From: Chryseobacterium phosphatilyticum
GTDB lineage: Bacteria; Bacteroidota; Bacteroidia; Flavobacteriales; Weeksellaceae
Direction: 5' to 3'
Assembly (NCBI RefSeq): GCF_002899825.2
Contig: NZ_PPED02000002.1
Location: forward strand, 410,159 to 474,158
Length of the DNA stretch: 64,000 bases
Position numbers and translations under genes: made by a program. Shown here piece after piece: positions 9,317-16,826 of the stretch. Position 1 is the stretch's first letter, and each line of letters opens with the position of its first letter. The notes below the pieces were generated by a model, which saw only the letters and a list, made by a program, of their open reading frames with translations, did no database searches and had not been told where the DNA came from.

Positions 9317-10404
9317 TGAAAAAGAGTATTGTATTTTTCCTGTTGATTTCCGGACTCAGTTTTTCACAACAAAAAAATGTGAAAGTTGGTGATTTGCCAC
9401 CCAAAACCGAAGATTTTGTGTTTCCGGTTATCTCCTATCCGGATCATCCCAATGTAGAAAACAAGATTAATACTTTTCTTCAGGTGAACGAGCTTGAGTA
9501 TATTCCGGGGTCATCGGTAAGCCCTTCCAAGCTGATATCTACCGGAACGACTTCTTATTCCAATTATATCTATTTTAACAGTTGGGAAAAGATTGAAACA
9601 CCTAAAAATATTTTGACAATTGGCATGGATGGCGAGGCTTCAGGAGCTTATCCTGAAAATTTCGCGGTCTGGAAGAATTTTGATTTGAGAACCGGAAATT
9701 TTATTAATGCTGAAGATTTATTTCAACCCAATTCAGCAAAAATTGTTGAAGGAATCATTCAGAAAGGAGTAAAAAAAAGAATTTCTGATTTTCTTATCAA
9801 GTTGAAAGCCGAAAAAGATCCAACGGAAGAGGTTGAGAGTCAGATCGGTATTTATGAAGGCTGTTTTACAGATCATACTTTGGAGTATCTCAGATACTTT
9901 TTCGGAAAAGATAAATTAACCTTTGTAGCAGGAAGATGTTCTAATCATGCAAGCCGGGCCCTGGATGAACTGGATAGTCATGTAATTGAAATTCCTTACA
10001 AAGATCTTGATAAACACTGGAGTCCTTATGCTAAAAATCTGGTTTCCGGCTCCGGGCAAATTAATGCAACGAGTTTTAGAAATAAGTTGTATAAAGGAAA
10101 AATAGATGGTAAATATCCGATTACTGTTCTTATCACCCGTTTCTATCCCGCTGAAGATAAATCCGGGGTCAGTTCTTTTAATGCTGAATATTGGTATGAT
10201 AAAAGCAAAAAACTGATCAAATGGGATGGGCAGATGAAAGGCAACCATATTTCCATTATTGAAAATGACCAATATGATGATGCCAAAAGTCAATGGATTC
10301 AAAGAGCTCTCGTAGAAGCGGAAATGAGCGGGACCAAAATTACCGGAACCTGGGAAGATGTTAAAACAAAAAAGAAATTAACCCTAGAATTAGAAGAGTT
10401 ATAA
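9316..10404 (+). CDS. Secreted protein with a DUF3298/RsiV-like domain
   Basis: A 362-residue exported protein with a signal peptide (MKKSIVFFLLISGLSFSQ). The middle part, GEASGAYPENFAVWKNFDLRTGNFINAEDLF, resembles the DUF3298 domain seen in RsiV-like proteins. The N-terminal half starts with FVFPVISYPDHPNVENKIN, also typical of this group. The C-terminal 100 residues form a separate segment rich in beta-prone sequence. Function unknown. Translation starts at GTG, overlapping the preceding TAG by one base. It lies in the HMG-CoA reductase gene run, but no metabolic link is evident. Confidence 0.75.
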   Translation: MKKSIVFFLLISGLSFSQQKNVKVGDLPPKTEDFVFPVISYPDHPNVENKINTFLQVNELEYIPGSSVSPSKLISTGTTSYSNYIYFNSWEKIETPKNILTIGMDGEASGAYPENFAVWKNFDLRTGNFINAEDLFQPNSAKIVEGIIQKGVKKRISDFLIKLKAEKDPTEEVESQIGIYEGCFTDHTLEYLRYFFGKDKLTFVAGRCSNHASRALDELDSHVIEIPYKDLDKHWSPYAKNLVSGSGQINATSFRNKLYKGKIDGKYPITVLITRFYPAEDKSGVSSFNAEYWYDKSKKLIKWDGQMKGNHISIIENDQYDDAKSQWIQRALVEAEMSGTKITGTWEDVKTKKKLTLELEEL

Positions 10405-10405
10405 A

Positions 10406-10792
10406 ATGAAAACAATTACTTTAATTTTTGGAGCAGTTTACGGAATGGTTTCTGTAATCCTTGGTGCTTTCGGAGCACACGCTTTAAAGAAAATATTAGC
10501 CGTGGAAAGACTGGAAAGTTTTGAAACAGGGGTAAGATATCAGATGTATGCAGCTTTTTTCCTGCTGATCATCGGATATATCTTAAAATTTGAAACTTCT
10601 GCCGAGAGATGGACTTCCATTTTGATGATTGCGGGAACATTATTATTCTCAGTGAGTATCTACTTCCTGAGTATGCAGGATTACCTGGGAATGAATCTAA
10701 AATTTCTGGGACCTATCACGCCACTTGGAGGTCTGATGATGATCTTAAGCTGGGGAATGCTTATTCTTTATTTTGCTAAAAATAAGATCTAA
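10406..10792 (+). CDS. DUF423 family small membrane protein
   Basis: A 128-residue inner-membrane protein with four predicted helices. The family signature is plain: GAFGAHALKK followed by FETGVRYQMYAAFFLLIIGY, and near the C-terminus GPITPLGGLMMILSWGML. It starts one base after the preceding stop codon. Function of DUF423 proteins is not established. Confidence 0.92.
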   Translation: MKTITLIFGAVYGMVSVILGAFGAHALKKILAVERLESFETGVRYQMYAAFFLLIIGYILKFETSAERWTSILMIAGTLLFSVSIYFLSMQDYLGMNLKFLGPITPLGGLMMILSWGMLILYFAKNKI

Positions 10793-10794
10793 CA

Positions 10795-12072
10795 ATGAAA
10801 ATTAACAGAAGAAGACGATTAATACGAACATTTAATCTTTTAGATCAGCCTATCAGATTCAACCCGTTTGTATTCAGCCGTACTTTTTTTATGTGGGCCA
10901 TTACAGGTCTGGTAGGTGGTATTATTGCTGGCGGATACTGGATTGTTTTGGAACATTTTACAGAATTTCTTGCTGAATTTCAGGGATGGCAGGTGATTCC
11001 TACGATGGCCATCTGTGGTTTGCTGGCGGGTCTGGTGATTCACTTTATCGGCGATCCGGGAGAAATTCATCTTATCGTAAACAACATCAGATTTAATAAA
11101 GGAAAACTGGAACCGAAGAACAATCCTTCCATGATTTTATCCTCACTTTTTTGTGTGGCTTCAGGAGGAAGTTTAGGCCCGGAAGCTCCCTTGGTTCAGG
11201 TAACAGGTTCCACAGGTACATATCTGGGAAAAATTTTCAGACTGAAAGGAGAAGAACTGCGTTCCCTCAGTATTGCAGGGATGGCCTCAGGTTTTACGGC
11301 ATTATTTGGTGCTCCCCTCGGAGGGAGTCTTTTCTCTCTGGAAATCCTGCACCATAAACATGCCGTTGAATATTATAAAGCCATTATTCCGGCTTTGGTG
11401 GCGAGCTGCTTCAGTTACCTGATGTTTGCATTGATTATCCATTTGGGAATCGGGGCAACCTGGGATCTGAAGGCTTACCATTATACAGGAGTGTACGATT
11501 TTTTATATGCAACTCTATTTGGAGTGGTGGGAACTTTCTTTGGATGGATTTTTATTTTTGTCGTCAAATTCTTCAAAACAGTTTTTGAATACAGGAATTT
11601 TCCGATCTATATCAAAACTCTTGTTGGGGGAATTATTTTAGGGGTAATTGCCTACAATTTCCCGATTACAAGATACTTTGGCCATAACGAAATCAATCAG
11701 CTGATTGGTGGAAACTTTGGATTAAACTTCCTGATTCTTATTCTTGTTTTTAAAATATTGGCGATTGCCATTACAGTGACTTCAGGATGGAGAGGAGGAT
11801 TTATTATCCCGCTGTTTTTTGTAGGAACAACTCTTGGATTAATTATTCATAATCTATTTCCTTCTGTAGATAATACGTTGGCGATTGTAAGCTGTATGGC
11901 AGCCATCAATGCCTGTGTAACCAGAACACCAATGAGTACAACGATTATTTTGGGAACACTCACAGGATTTACCTATTTTGTGCCGATATTATTTGCCAGT
12001 CTGACAGGATATTTTCTGGCTCCTAGAATTCCGTTTATCGGATCTCAATCTGAGAAATTAGCGGAAGAATAA
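10795..12072 (+). CDS. ClC-family chloride channel or transporter
   Basis: A 425-residue polytopic membrane protein of the voltage-gated chloride channel family. Recognisable pieces: ASGGSLGPEAPLVQ near residue 122 (the position of the canonical GxEGP filter helix), FTALFGAPLGGSLFSLEIL, and GWRGGFIIPLFFVGTTLG in the second half. The GPEAP form of the filter and the absence of an obvious GSGIP differ from Escherichia coli ClC, so exchange versus channel activity cannot be told. No C-terminal CBS domains. It is the last of five packed genes beginning with HMG-CoA reductase, two bases after DUF423. Confidence 0.92.
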   Translation: MKINRRRRLIRTFNLLDQPIRFNPFVFSRTFFMWAITGLVGGIIAGGYWIVLEHFTEFLAEFQGWQVIPTMAICGLLAGLVIHFIGDPGEIHLIVNNIRFNKGKLEPKNNPSMILSSLFCVASGGSLGPEAPLVQVTGSTGTYLGKIFRLKGEELRSLSIAGMASGFTALFGAPLGGSLFSLEILHHKHAVEYYKAIIPALVASCFSYLMFALIIHLGIGATWDLKAYHYTGVYDFLYATLFGVVGTFFGWIFIFVVKFFKTVFEYRNFPIYIKTLVGGIILGVIAYNFPITRYFGHNEINQLIGGNFGLNFLILILVFKILAIAITVTSGWRGGFIIPLFFVGTTLGLIIHNLFPSVDNTLAIVSCMAAINACVTRTPMSTTIILGTLTGFTYFVPILFASLTGYFLAPRIPFIGSQSEKLAEE

Positions 12073-12135
12073 GGATAAATTGAATGATATGTTAAAAATC
12101 AAGTCAGTTGGACTTTAAATTTTAGGTCAATAAAC

Positions 12136-12165
12136 TTGAACTTCCATGTCTTTTTAGTAAATTTG
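12136..12165 (+). promoter_or_regulatory. Promoter of sucC
   Basis: TTG at 12136-12138, a 19-bp spacer and TAAATTTG at 12158-12165; exact match to the Bacteroidetes consensus, 38 bp before the ATG. Confidence 0.75.
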
Positions 12166-12203
12166 TCAACCTTTAAATTTTTAAATAAAATAATAAAAAT
12201 AAT

Positions 12204-13394
12204 ATGAATCTTCACGAGTATCAATCAAAAGAGATTTTATCAAAGTACGGAGTAGCTATCCAACGTGGTTTCGTTGCAAACAACGTAGATGAAGCTGTAG
12301 CAGCTGCTGAAAAATTGACTGCTGAAACCGGAGCACAGGCTTGGGTTGTAAAAGCACAGATTCACGCAGGTGGACGTGGTAAAGGTGGGGGTGTTAAGTT
12401 TTCTCCAAATATGGACAAACTTAAAGAAAACGCTCAGAATATCATCGGAATGCAGTTGGTAACTCCACAAACTTCTGCTGAAGGTAAAAAAGTACACTCT
12501 GTTTTGGTTGCAGAAGATGTTTATTATCCTGGAGAATCTGAAACTAAAGAATTTTATGTTTCTATTCTTTTAGATAGAGCTGAAGGGAAAAATACGATCG
12601 TATATTCTACTGAAGGGGGTATGGACATTGAGCACGTTGCAGAAGTAACTCCTCATTTGATCCACAACGAATTGATTGATCCAGCTATTGGTCTTCAAGG
12701 ATTCCAGGCTAGAAAAATTGCTTTCAACCTAGGTCTTGAAGGAAATGCTTTCAAAGAATTTGTGAAATTTATTTCATCTCTTTACAATGCTTATACAGGA
12801 ATTGATGCTTCTCTTTTTGAAATCAACCCGGTATTAAAGACTTCTGACAACAAGATCATTGCGGTAGATGCTAAAGTAACTTTGGATGACAACTCGTTGT
12901 TCCGTCACAAAGATTTAGCTGAACTTAGAGATACAAGAGAAGAAGATCCAATGGATGTTGAAGCTGGTGAAGCTGGTCTTAACTTCGTAAAACTGGATGG
13001 TAACGTTGCTTGTATGGTAAACGGAGCTGGTCTTGCAATGGCAACTATGGATATCATCAAATTATCTGGTGGTAACCCTGCTAACTTCCTTGACGTAGGT
13101 GGTACAGCTGATGCTCAGAGAGTACAGACTGCTTTCGGAATCATCTTAAGAGATCCAAACGTAAAAGCTATTTTGATTAACATCTTCGGAGGTATCGTAA
13201 GATGTGACAGAGTTGCTCAAGGGGTTGTAGATGCTTACAAAGCTATGGGTAGCCTTCCGGTTCCATTGATCGTAAGATTACAGGGAACTAATGCTGTAGA
13301 AGCTAAAAAATTAATTGACGAGTCTGGTCTTCCGGTACACTCTGCAATCACTTTAGAAGAAGCTGCAAACAAAGTAAAAGAAGTTTTAGCGTAA
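12204..13394 (+). CDS. sucC: Succinyl-CoA ligase (ADP-forming) subunit beta
   Basis: TCA-cycle enzyme subunit that binds the nucleotide and succinate, 396 residues, family length. Opens MNLHEYQSKEILSKYGV; carries the ATP-grasp loop VKAQIHAGGRGKGGGVKF, the metal-binding FEINPV, FLDVGGTAD and FGGIVRCD. It is not next to sucD, which is usually adjacent in many bacteria but often separate in Flavobacteriia. Monocistronic: its own promoter upstream and a strong terminator 25 bp after the stop. Codon choice looks more biased (many GCT, GGT, AAC) than in neighbours, as expected for a highly expressed gene. Confidence 0.98.
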   Translation: MNLHEYQSKEILSKYGVAIQRGFVANNVDEAVAAAEKLTAETGAQAWVVKAQIHAGGRGKGGGVKFSPNMDKLKENAQNIIGMQLVTPQTSAEGKKVHSVLVAEDVYYPGESETKEFYVSILLDRAEGKNTIVYSTEGGMDIEHVAEVTPHLIHNELIDPAIGLQGFQARKIAFNLGLEGNAFKEFVKFISSLYNAYTGIDASLFEINPVLKTSDNKIIAVDAKVTLDDNSLFRHKDLAELRDTREEDPMDVEAGEAGLNFVKLDGNVACMVNGAGLAMATMDIIKLSGGNPANFLDVGGTADAQRVQTAFGIILRDPNVKAILINIFGGIVRCDRVAQGVVDAYKAMGSLPVPLIVRLQGTNAVEAKKLIDESGLPVHSAITLEEAANKVKEVLA

Positions 13395-13418
13395 GCTGAA
13401 ATTTTCAGATAAATAAAG

Positions 13419-13449
13419 AAACCGTTTCATTTTTTGGAACGGTTTTTTT
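13419..13449 (+). terminator. Terminator after sucC
   Basis: AAACCGTT (13419-13426) pairs with AACGGTTT (13438-13445), extended by a wobble and a C-G pair, and runs into a T tract. Confidence 0.85.
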
Positions 13450-13507
13450 GTTGGTACATGAAGGGCACAGTTTTGTAATAACTTCAGCGGAAATGTACTA
13501 TTGTAAT

Positions 13508-13534
13508 CCTAACAGGTTTCAAAAACCTGTTAGG
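13508..13534. repeat. Palindromic intergenic repeat
   Basis: A perfect 12-bp inverted repeat with a 3-nt loop: CCTAACAGGTTT (13508-13519) and its complement (13523-13534). It lies between two other terminators, where it is not needed for termination, so it is more likely a dispersed palindromic element than a third terminator. Confidence 0.6.
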
Positions 13535-13550
13535 TTTTATTGGTCACCAT

Positions 13551-13573
13551 AAAAACCACCTCAGTTTGAGGTG
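13551..13573 (-). terminator. Terminator of the MscS gene
   Basis: On the minus strand CACCTCA, loop AAC, TGAGGTG, followed by GTTTTT. Lies 24 bp beyond the stop codon of the mechanosensitive channel gene. Confidence 0.8.
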
Positions 13574-13596
13574 TTCTTTATTTATATAGGTTTTTG

Positions 13597-14484
13597 TTAC
13601 TTATCCTGATGGCTTTCCTGTAAATTACTCTCGCCGCTGGTAATACTGATGCTCGTAGGGGTTACCAGCTGAATTTTATCAGCATCAAAACGTTCTTTAA
13701 TACCTAAATAGGCTTTACTTCTTACCTGAGCCAGATTAGCTCCGATCTTAATCCAGAATTTGACCTGAAGATTGAATGAACCTTGTTTCAGATCAGTGAA
13801 GATTACTTCCACAGTATCTAGTTTATCCACATTATCGAGATTTTTGACAACATCCAGAATCCCTTTTTGAGCTTTGCTGATATCTTCGTCTGCAGGAATT
13901 TCAAAATTTAAAATAATCCTGCGTTGCGGAGAAGCGGTGATGTTATAGAATGGGGCATTGAAGACTACCTGATTAGGGATGTAGGCCTTTTTCCCATCGT
14001 CCGTAAGGATTTTTGTAGTAAGAAAACCGATTTCCTGTACTGTTCCCGAATGAGCTCCGATAGTAATGTAATCTCCCACCTTAAATGCCTTATCAATTCC
14101 AATAAGCATTCCTGAAAAGATGCTGGAAACAAGATCTTTTAGAGCAACCCCAGCAATAACCCCGGCAACTCCTAAACTTCCGATAAACTTCCAAAGAAAT
14201 CCGCTGAAACCCATAATTTCAAGGGAAATAAAGGTCCCCATCAGCATAATGAGGAATCTGAATATACTTATTAAAGTAACCAAAGAGCTTTCTTTTTGGC
14301 TTTTGGGGAAAAATTTGTGAAAGAGTTTTACGGCGACAATACTTAAGTATTTACTGGTGATAAGAAAAAAAGTAAATACTAAAATTCCGACAATTAGTTT
14401 CGGGGTAAGTTCGGCAAATGTCACATACCAGCTTTCCAATACCTTATAAACAAGGTCTACATAGCTGAGCCCGGTTTTCTGCAT
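13597..14484 (-). CDS. MscS-family mechanosensitive channel
   Basis: A 295-residue small-conductance mechanosensitive channel that releases solutes on hypo-osmotic shock. Three N-terminal membrane helices are followed by the pore-lining helix GSLGVAGVIAGVALKDLVSSIFSGMLIGID (Gly/Ala packed), the beta domain with FKVGDYITIGAHSGTVQEIGFLTTKI, and the cytoplasmic C-terminal domain. All are in MscS order and length. Single gene, convergent with sucC, with its own terminator. Confidence 0.95.
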   Translation of the reverse strand: MQKTGLSYVDLVYKVLESWYVTFAELTPKLIVGILVFTFFLITSKYLSIVAVKLFHKFFPKSQKESSLVTLISIFRFLIMLMGTFISLEIMGFSGFLWKFIGSLGVAGVIAGVALKDLVSSIFSGMLIGIDKAFKVGDYITIGAHSGTVQEIGFLTTKILTDDGKKAYIPNQVVFNAPFYNITASPQRRIILNFEIPADEDISKAQKGILDVVKNLDNVDKLDTVEVIFTDLKQGSFNLQVKFWIKIGANLAQVRSKAYLGIKERFDADKIQLVTPTSISITSGESNLQESHQDK

Positions 14485-14528
14485 GATTATTTTTTTTTAA
14501 ATAAATATATAAATTTTCATCAAAAATT

Positions 14529-14558
14529 TTGCCAGTATCAAAAAGTCTACTAAATTTG
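14529..14558 (+). promoter_or_regulatory. Promoter of the 1-Cys peroxiredoxin gene
   Basis: TTG (14529-14531), 19-bp spacer, TAAATTTG (14551-14558): an exact consensus promoter. The -7 element lies inside a 21-bp palindrome. Confidence 0.8.
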
Positions 14559-14564
14559 TAGACT
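14544..14564. promoter_or_regulatory. Possible operator: 7-7-7 inverted repeat over the -7 element
   Basis: AGTCTAC (14544-14550), TAAATTT, then GTAGACT (14558-14564). The arms are perfect and bracket the promoter, a typical place for a repressor. Which regulator binds is not evident from the window. Confidence 0.5.
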
Positions 14565-14581
14565 AACAAATGCAAAGTATT

Positions 14582-15217
14582 ATGTCAATTAAACTAGGAG
14601 ATACAGCACCCAATTTTCAGGCAGACACCTCTTTAGGGGAGATCAACTTTCATGATTACCTTGGAGATTCCTGGGGAATTTTATTTTCGCACCCTGCAGA
14701 TTATACACCGGTTTGCACGACAGAGCTTGGATATACCGCTAAGTTGCGGTCTGAATTTATTCAAAGAGATACAAAAGTAATTGCATTAAGTGTGGATGGA
14801 GTAGAAGACCATCAAAACTGGATTAAAGATATTAATGAGACTCAGAATACAACGGTACTCTTTCCTATAATTGCAGATAAAGATAGGAAAGTTTCTGAAT
14901 TATATGATTTTATTCATCCTAATGCTTCAGTAACCGCTACAGTTCGTTCCTTGTTAATTATTGATCCTGCAAAGAAAGTAAGATTGATTATTACCTATCC
15001 TGCTTCCACAGGCCGGAATTTCAATGAGATATTGAGAGTGCTGGATTCCTTGCAATTGGTAGATAAACATACGATTGCGACTCCGGTGAACTGGGAGAAT
15101 GGTGACGAAGTGATTGTACCACTCAATATTTCTACAGAGTATGCCAGGAAGATATTTCCAAAAGGCGTGACGGAAGTAAAACCTTATTTACGATATACTC
15201 CCCAACCCAATATATAA
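14582..15217 (+). CDS. Peroxiredoxin, 1-Cys (Prx6) type
   Basis: Reduces hydrogen peroxide and organic peroxides; 211 residues from the second ATG (14582), which gives the usual MSIKLGDTAPNF start. A first ATG 12 bp upstream is possible. The active site is HPADYTPVCTTELG, with the peroxidatic Cys in the PVCTTE motif typical of the Prx6 group, and the later block TVRSLLIIDP plus C-terminal extension GDEVIVPLNIS also match. No resolving Cys pair is seen. Monocistronic with a strong promoter and a long bidirectional terminator downstream. Confidence 0.95.
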   Translation: MSIKLGDTAPNFQADTSLGEINFHDYLGDSWGILFSHPADYTPVCTTELGYTAKLRSEFIQRDTKVIALSVDGVEDHQNWIKDINETQNTTVLFPIIADKDRKVSELYDFIHPNASVTATVRSLLIIDPAKKVRLIITYPASTGRNFNEILRVLDSLQLVDKHTIATPVNWENGDEVIVPLNISTEYARKIFPKGVTEVKPYLRYTPQPNI

Positions 15218-15260
15218 TTTATTTATTTGATTTTTTATAGTTTAGTTTTAATTTGTACGA

Positions 15261-15291
15261 AAATCGCCTCGAAAAATTTTCGAGGCGATTT
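15261..15291. terminator. Bidirectional terminator between peroxiredoxin and barrel genes
   Basis: Perfect 15-bp arms around one central base (15261-15275 and 15277-15291), GC-rich core CGCCTCG/CGAGGCG with A and T runs on the two sides. It lies between two convergent genes and can serve both. Confidence 0.9.
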
Positions 15292-15314
15292 CAATTTTTA
15301 TAAGTATTCAGTAA

Positions 15315-15905
15315 TTACTTAACGTCGTTGATGATTTGCTTTCCTTTAGACGTTGGAAGATAAATCTGGAATCCTAAACCAAAAGTAATTTTGTTAGTGT
15401 ATCCACCGCTTCCGAATCCTGCGTTAGCATCATATTTAACTAAACCTTCTAATCCAATGTTTGGAGTAATGAAGTATGAATAACCAGGACCGAATCCAAA
15501 GTTAAGTCCGTTCGAAGAAGATCCTCCTTTAGAAATTGACGTTCCTCCAACCCCTAAATTACCTTCTAGGAACCATCTTCCGTGGTGTAATAGATTGTTT
15601 ACTCCTTGTTCACCAGGATTAAGATAGTAACGACCTAATGCTCCTACGTTATACGTGAAAGTAGTGGGTGCATCCTTAGCTCCTTTAAAACCTAAATCCA
15701 CATAACCCCCAATAGCAATATTGTCTTCAATAAAGTAAGCTCCTTTTGGCTGAATATTGAAATCATAACCACCTCCTTTGTTTAAACCGAAGTTGGCGCC
15801 TGCAAGGTTACCACCTACCATCCAATTACCTTTCTGAATCTGAGCGTTTGCAGTTGCTGTTAAACCTGCTACGGCTAATATCCCTGTTAAAATAAGTCTT
15901 TTCAT
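15315..15905 (-). CDS. Small outer-membrane beta-barrel protein
   Basis: A 196-residue exported protein with signal peptide (MKRLILTGILAVAGLTATANAQ) followed by alternating hydrophobic and Gly/aromatic strands such as NWMVGGNLAGANFGL, NIAIGGYVDLGF and NKITFGLGFQIYLP. This is the pattern of an eight-stranded OmpA/OmpW-like barrel common in Flavobacteriia. The C-terminus (GKQIINDVK) is short and polar, so no T9SS sorting domain and no OmpA peptidoglycan domain. The exact function is unknown. Confidence 0.8.
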   Translation of the reverse strand: MKRLILTGILAVAGLTATANAQIQKGNWMVGGNLAGANFGLNKGGGYDFNIQPKGAYFIEDNIAIGGYVDLGFKGAKDAPTTFTYNVGALGRYYLNPGEQGVNNLLHHGRWFLEGNLGVGGTSISKGGSSSNGLNFGFGPGYSYFITPNIGLEGLVKYDANAGFGSGGYTNKITFGLGFQIYLPTSKGKQIINDVK

Positions 15906-16219
15906 AATTTATTATTTTAATAATTAAATGTTTATTATTCACGAATTATAGAAAAAACAATAAATGTGCCAGACTCTTAATTTTAGACAATTTTTCAGAA
16001 AAAGTGTTAATAATTGGTGTCATTTAATTAGTGGTTTTTTAACATTATTATTAGTAATCTCACAATAATATATAAAAGTCATAAAAGGCAAATGAATAAT
16101 GAAGTGAAATTATTGAAAGGTAAATGAATGGAGTTTTTGCTTTGTTGACCTGTAAACTTATCAATTCACTTTCAATTATTAGTAAAATATTCACAACTTA
16201 TATCTTATACTTTAATTTT
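15906..16219. other. AT-rich intergenic region upstream of the barrel gene
   Basis: 314 bp without a credible ORF or structured RNA. It must hold the barrel gene promoter, but I could not find an exact TAnnTTTG site on the minus strand. Confidence 0.5.
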
Positions 16220-16735
16220 TTAAACAAATAAAAGAATAAGTGAAATAATCAAACCGACTATGGTAAACTTAATTCCACGTTTGAAAGCTTTAGTTTTAGG
16301 GTTAAACATCCAAAAACTGGAAATAACAAAGAAGAAAAGAGCTACCCCGAAGAATACACTTAGAGGAGAAATAGCATCCTTAGACTGTGATTTGTGAAGA
16401 GAAACCATTTTATCCAATACAAATGGGAGCTCCATTTTAGAATATTGTGCCTTCCCTGTTGCTGCATCATAAGTTCCCTTTTTGAAATAAAGAACACTCC
16501 CTTCCGTTTTTTCTACTTCGAGACCCTTCATCTTCAGTTCTTTTTTCAACTGCTTTTCAGTAAGATCTTTAGCAATGGTTTTTTCATACTTTTTTTCGTT
16601 TTTCAAAAAATCAGTGTCTCTGTACACCAGAAGAATTCCACTTAATGCATACACAGCCATAATACCTGCCAGAAAATAGCCCAGATAACGGTGTGTGATT
16701 CTCATGAAACTTCTCGTGTCTTTAATCTTATCCAT
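16220..16735 (-). CDS. PepSY-type membrane protein linked to siderophore receptor
   Basis: A 171-residue inner-membrane protein from the ATG at 16733-16735; the longer ORF upstream runs through a hairpin and is not used. It opens RSFMRITHRYLGYFLAGIMAVYALSGILLVYRD, the typical first helix of PepSY-associated membrane proteins, then a soluble region and two C-terminal helices. It lies downstream of a TonB-dependent siderophore receptor on the same strand, the usual arrangement for iron-siderophore utilisation, where such proteins are thought to help reduce or release iron (inference). Confidence 0.82.
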   Translation of the reverse strand: MDKIKDTRSFMRITHRYLGYFLAGIMAVYALSGILLVYRDTDFLKNEKKYEKTIAKDLTEKQLKKELKMKGLEVEKTEGSVLYFKKGTYDAATGKAQYSKMELPFVLDKMVSLHKSQSKDAISPLSVFFGVALFFFVISSFWMFNPKTKAFKRGIKFTIVGLIISLILLFV

Positions 16736-16763
16736 ATTGTTTTTGTTTTGTTTTTTAAATTTT

Positions 16764-16799
16764 AAAAGTGGAAACTGCAAAAATGCAATTTCCACTTTT
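16764..16799 (-). terminator. Intra-operon hairpin between TonB receptor and PepSY gene
   Basis: AAAAGTGGAAA (16764-16774) pairs with its complement at 16789-16799, with an inner TGCA/TGCA stem and an AAAA loop. On the minus strand it is followed by a mixed T/A run, so it may act as a leaky terminator or an RNA-stabilising hairpin. Confidence 0.6.
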
Positions 16800-16826
16800 A
16801 ATGAAAGAATTATTATAAAAAGAACT

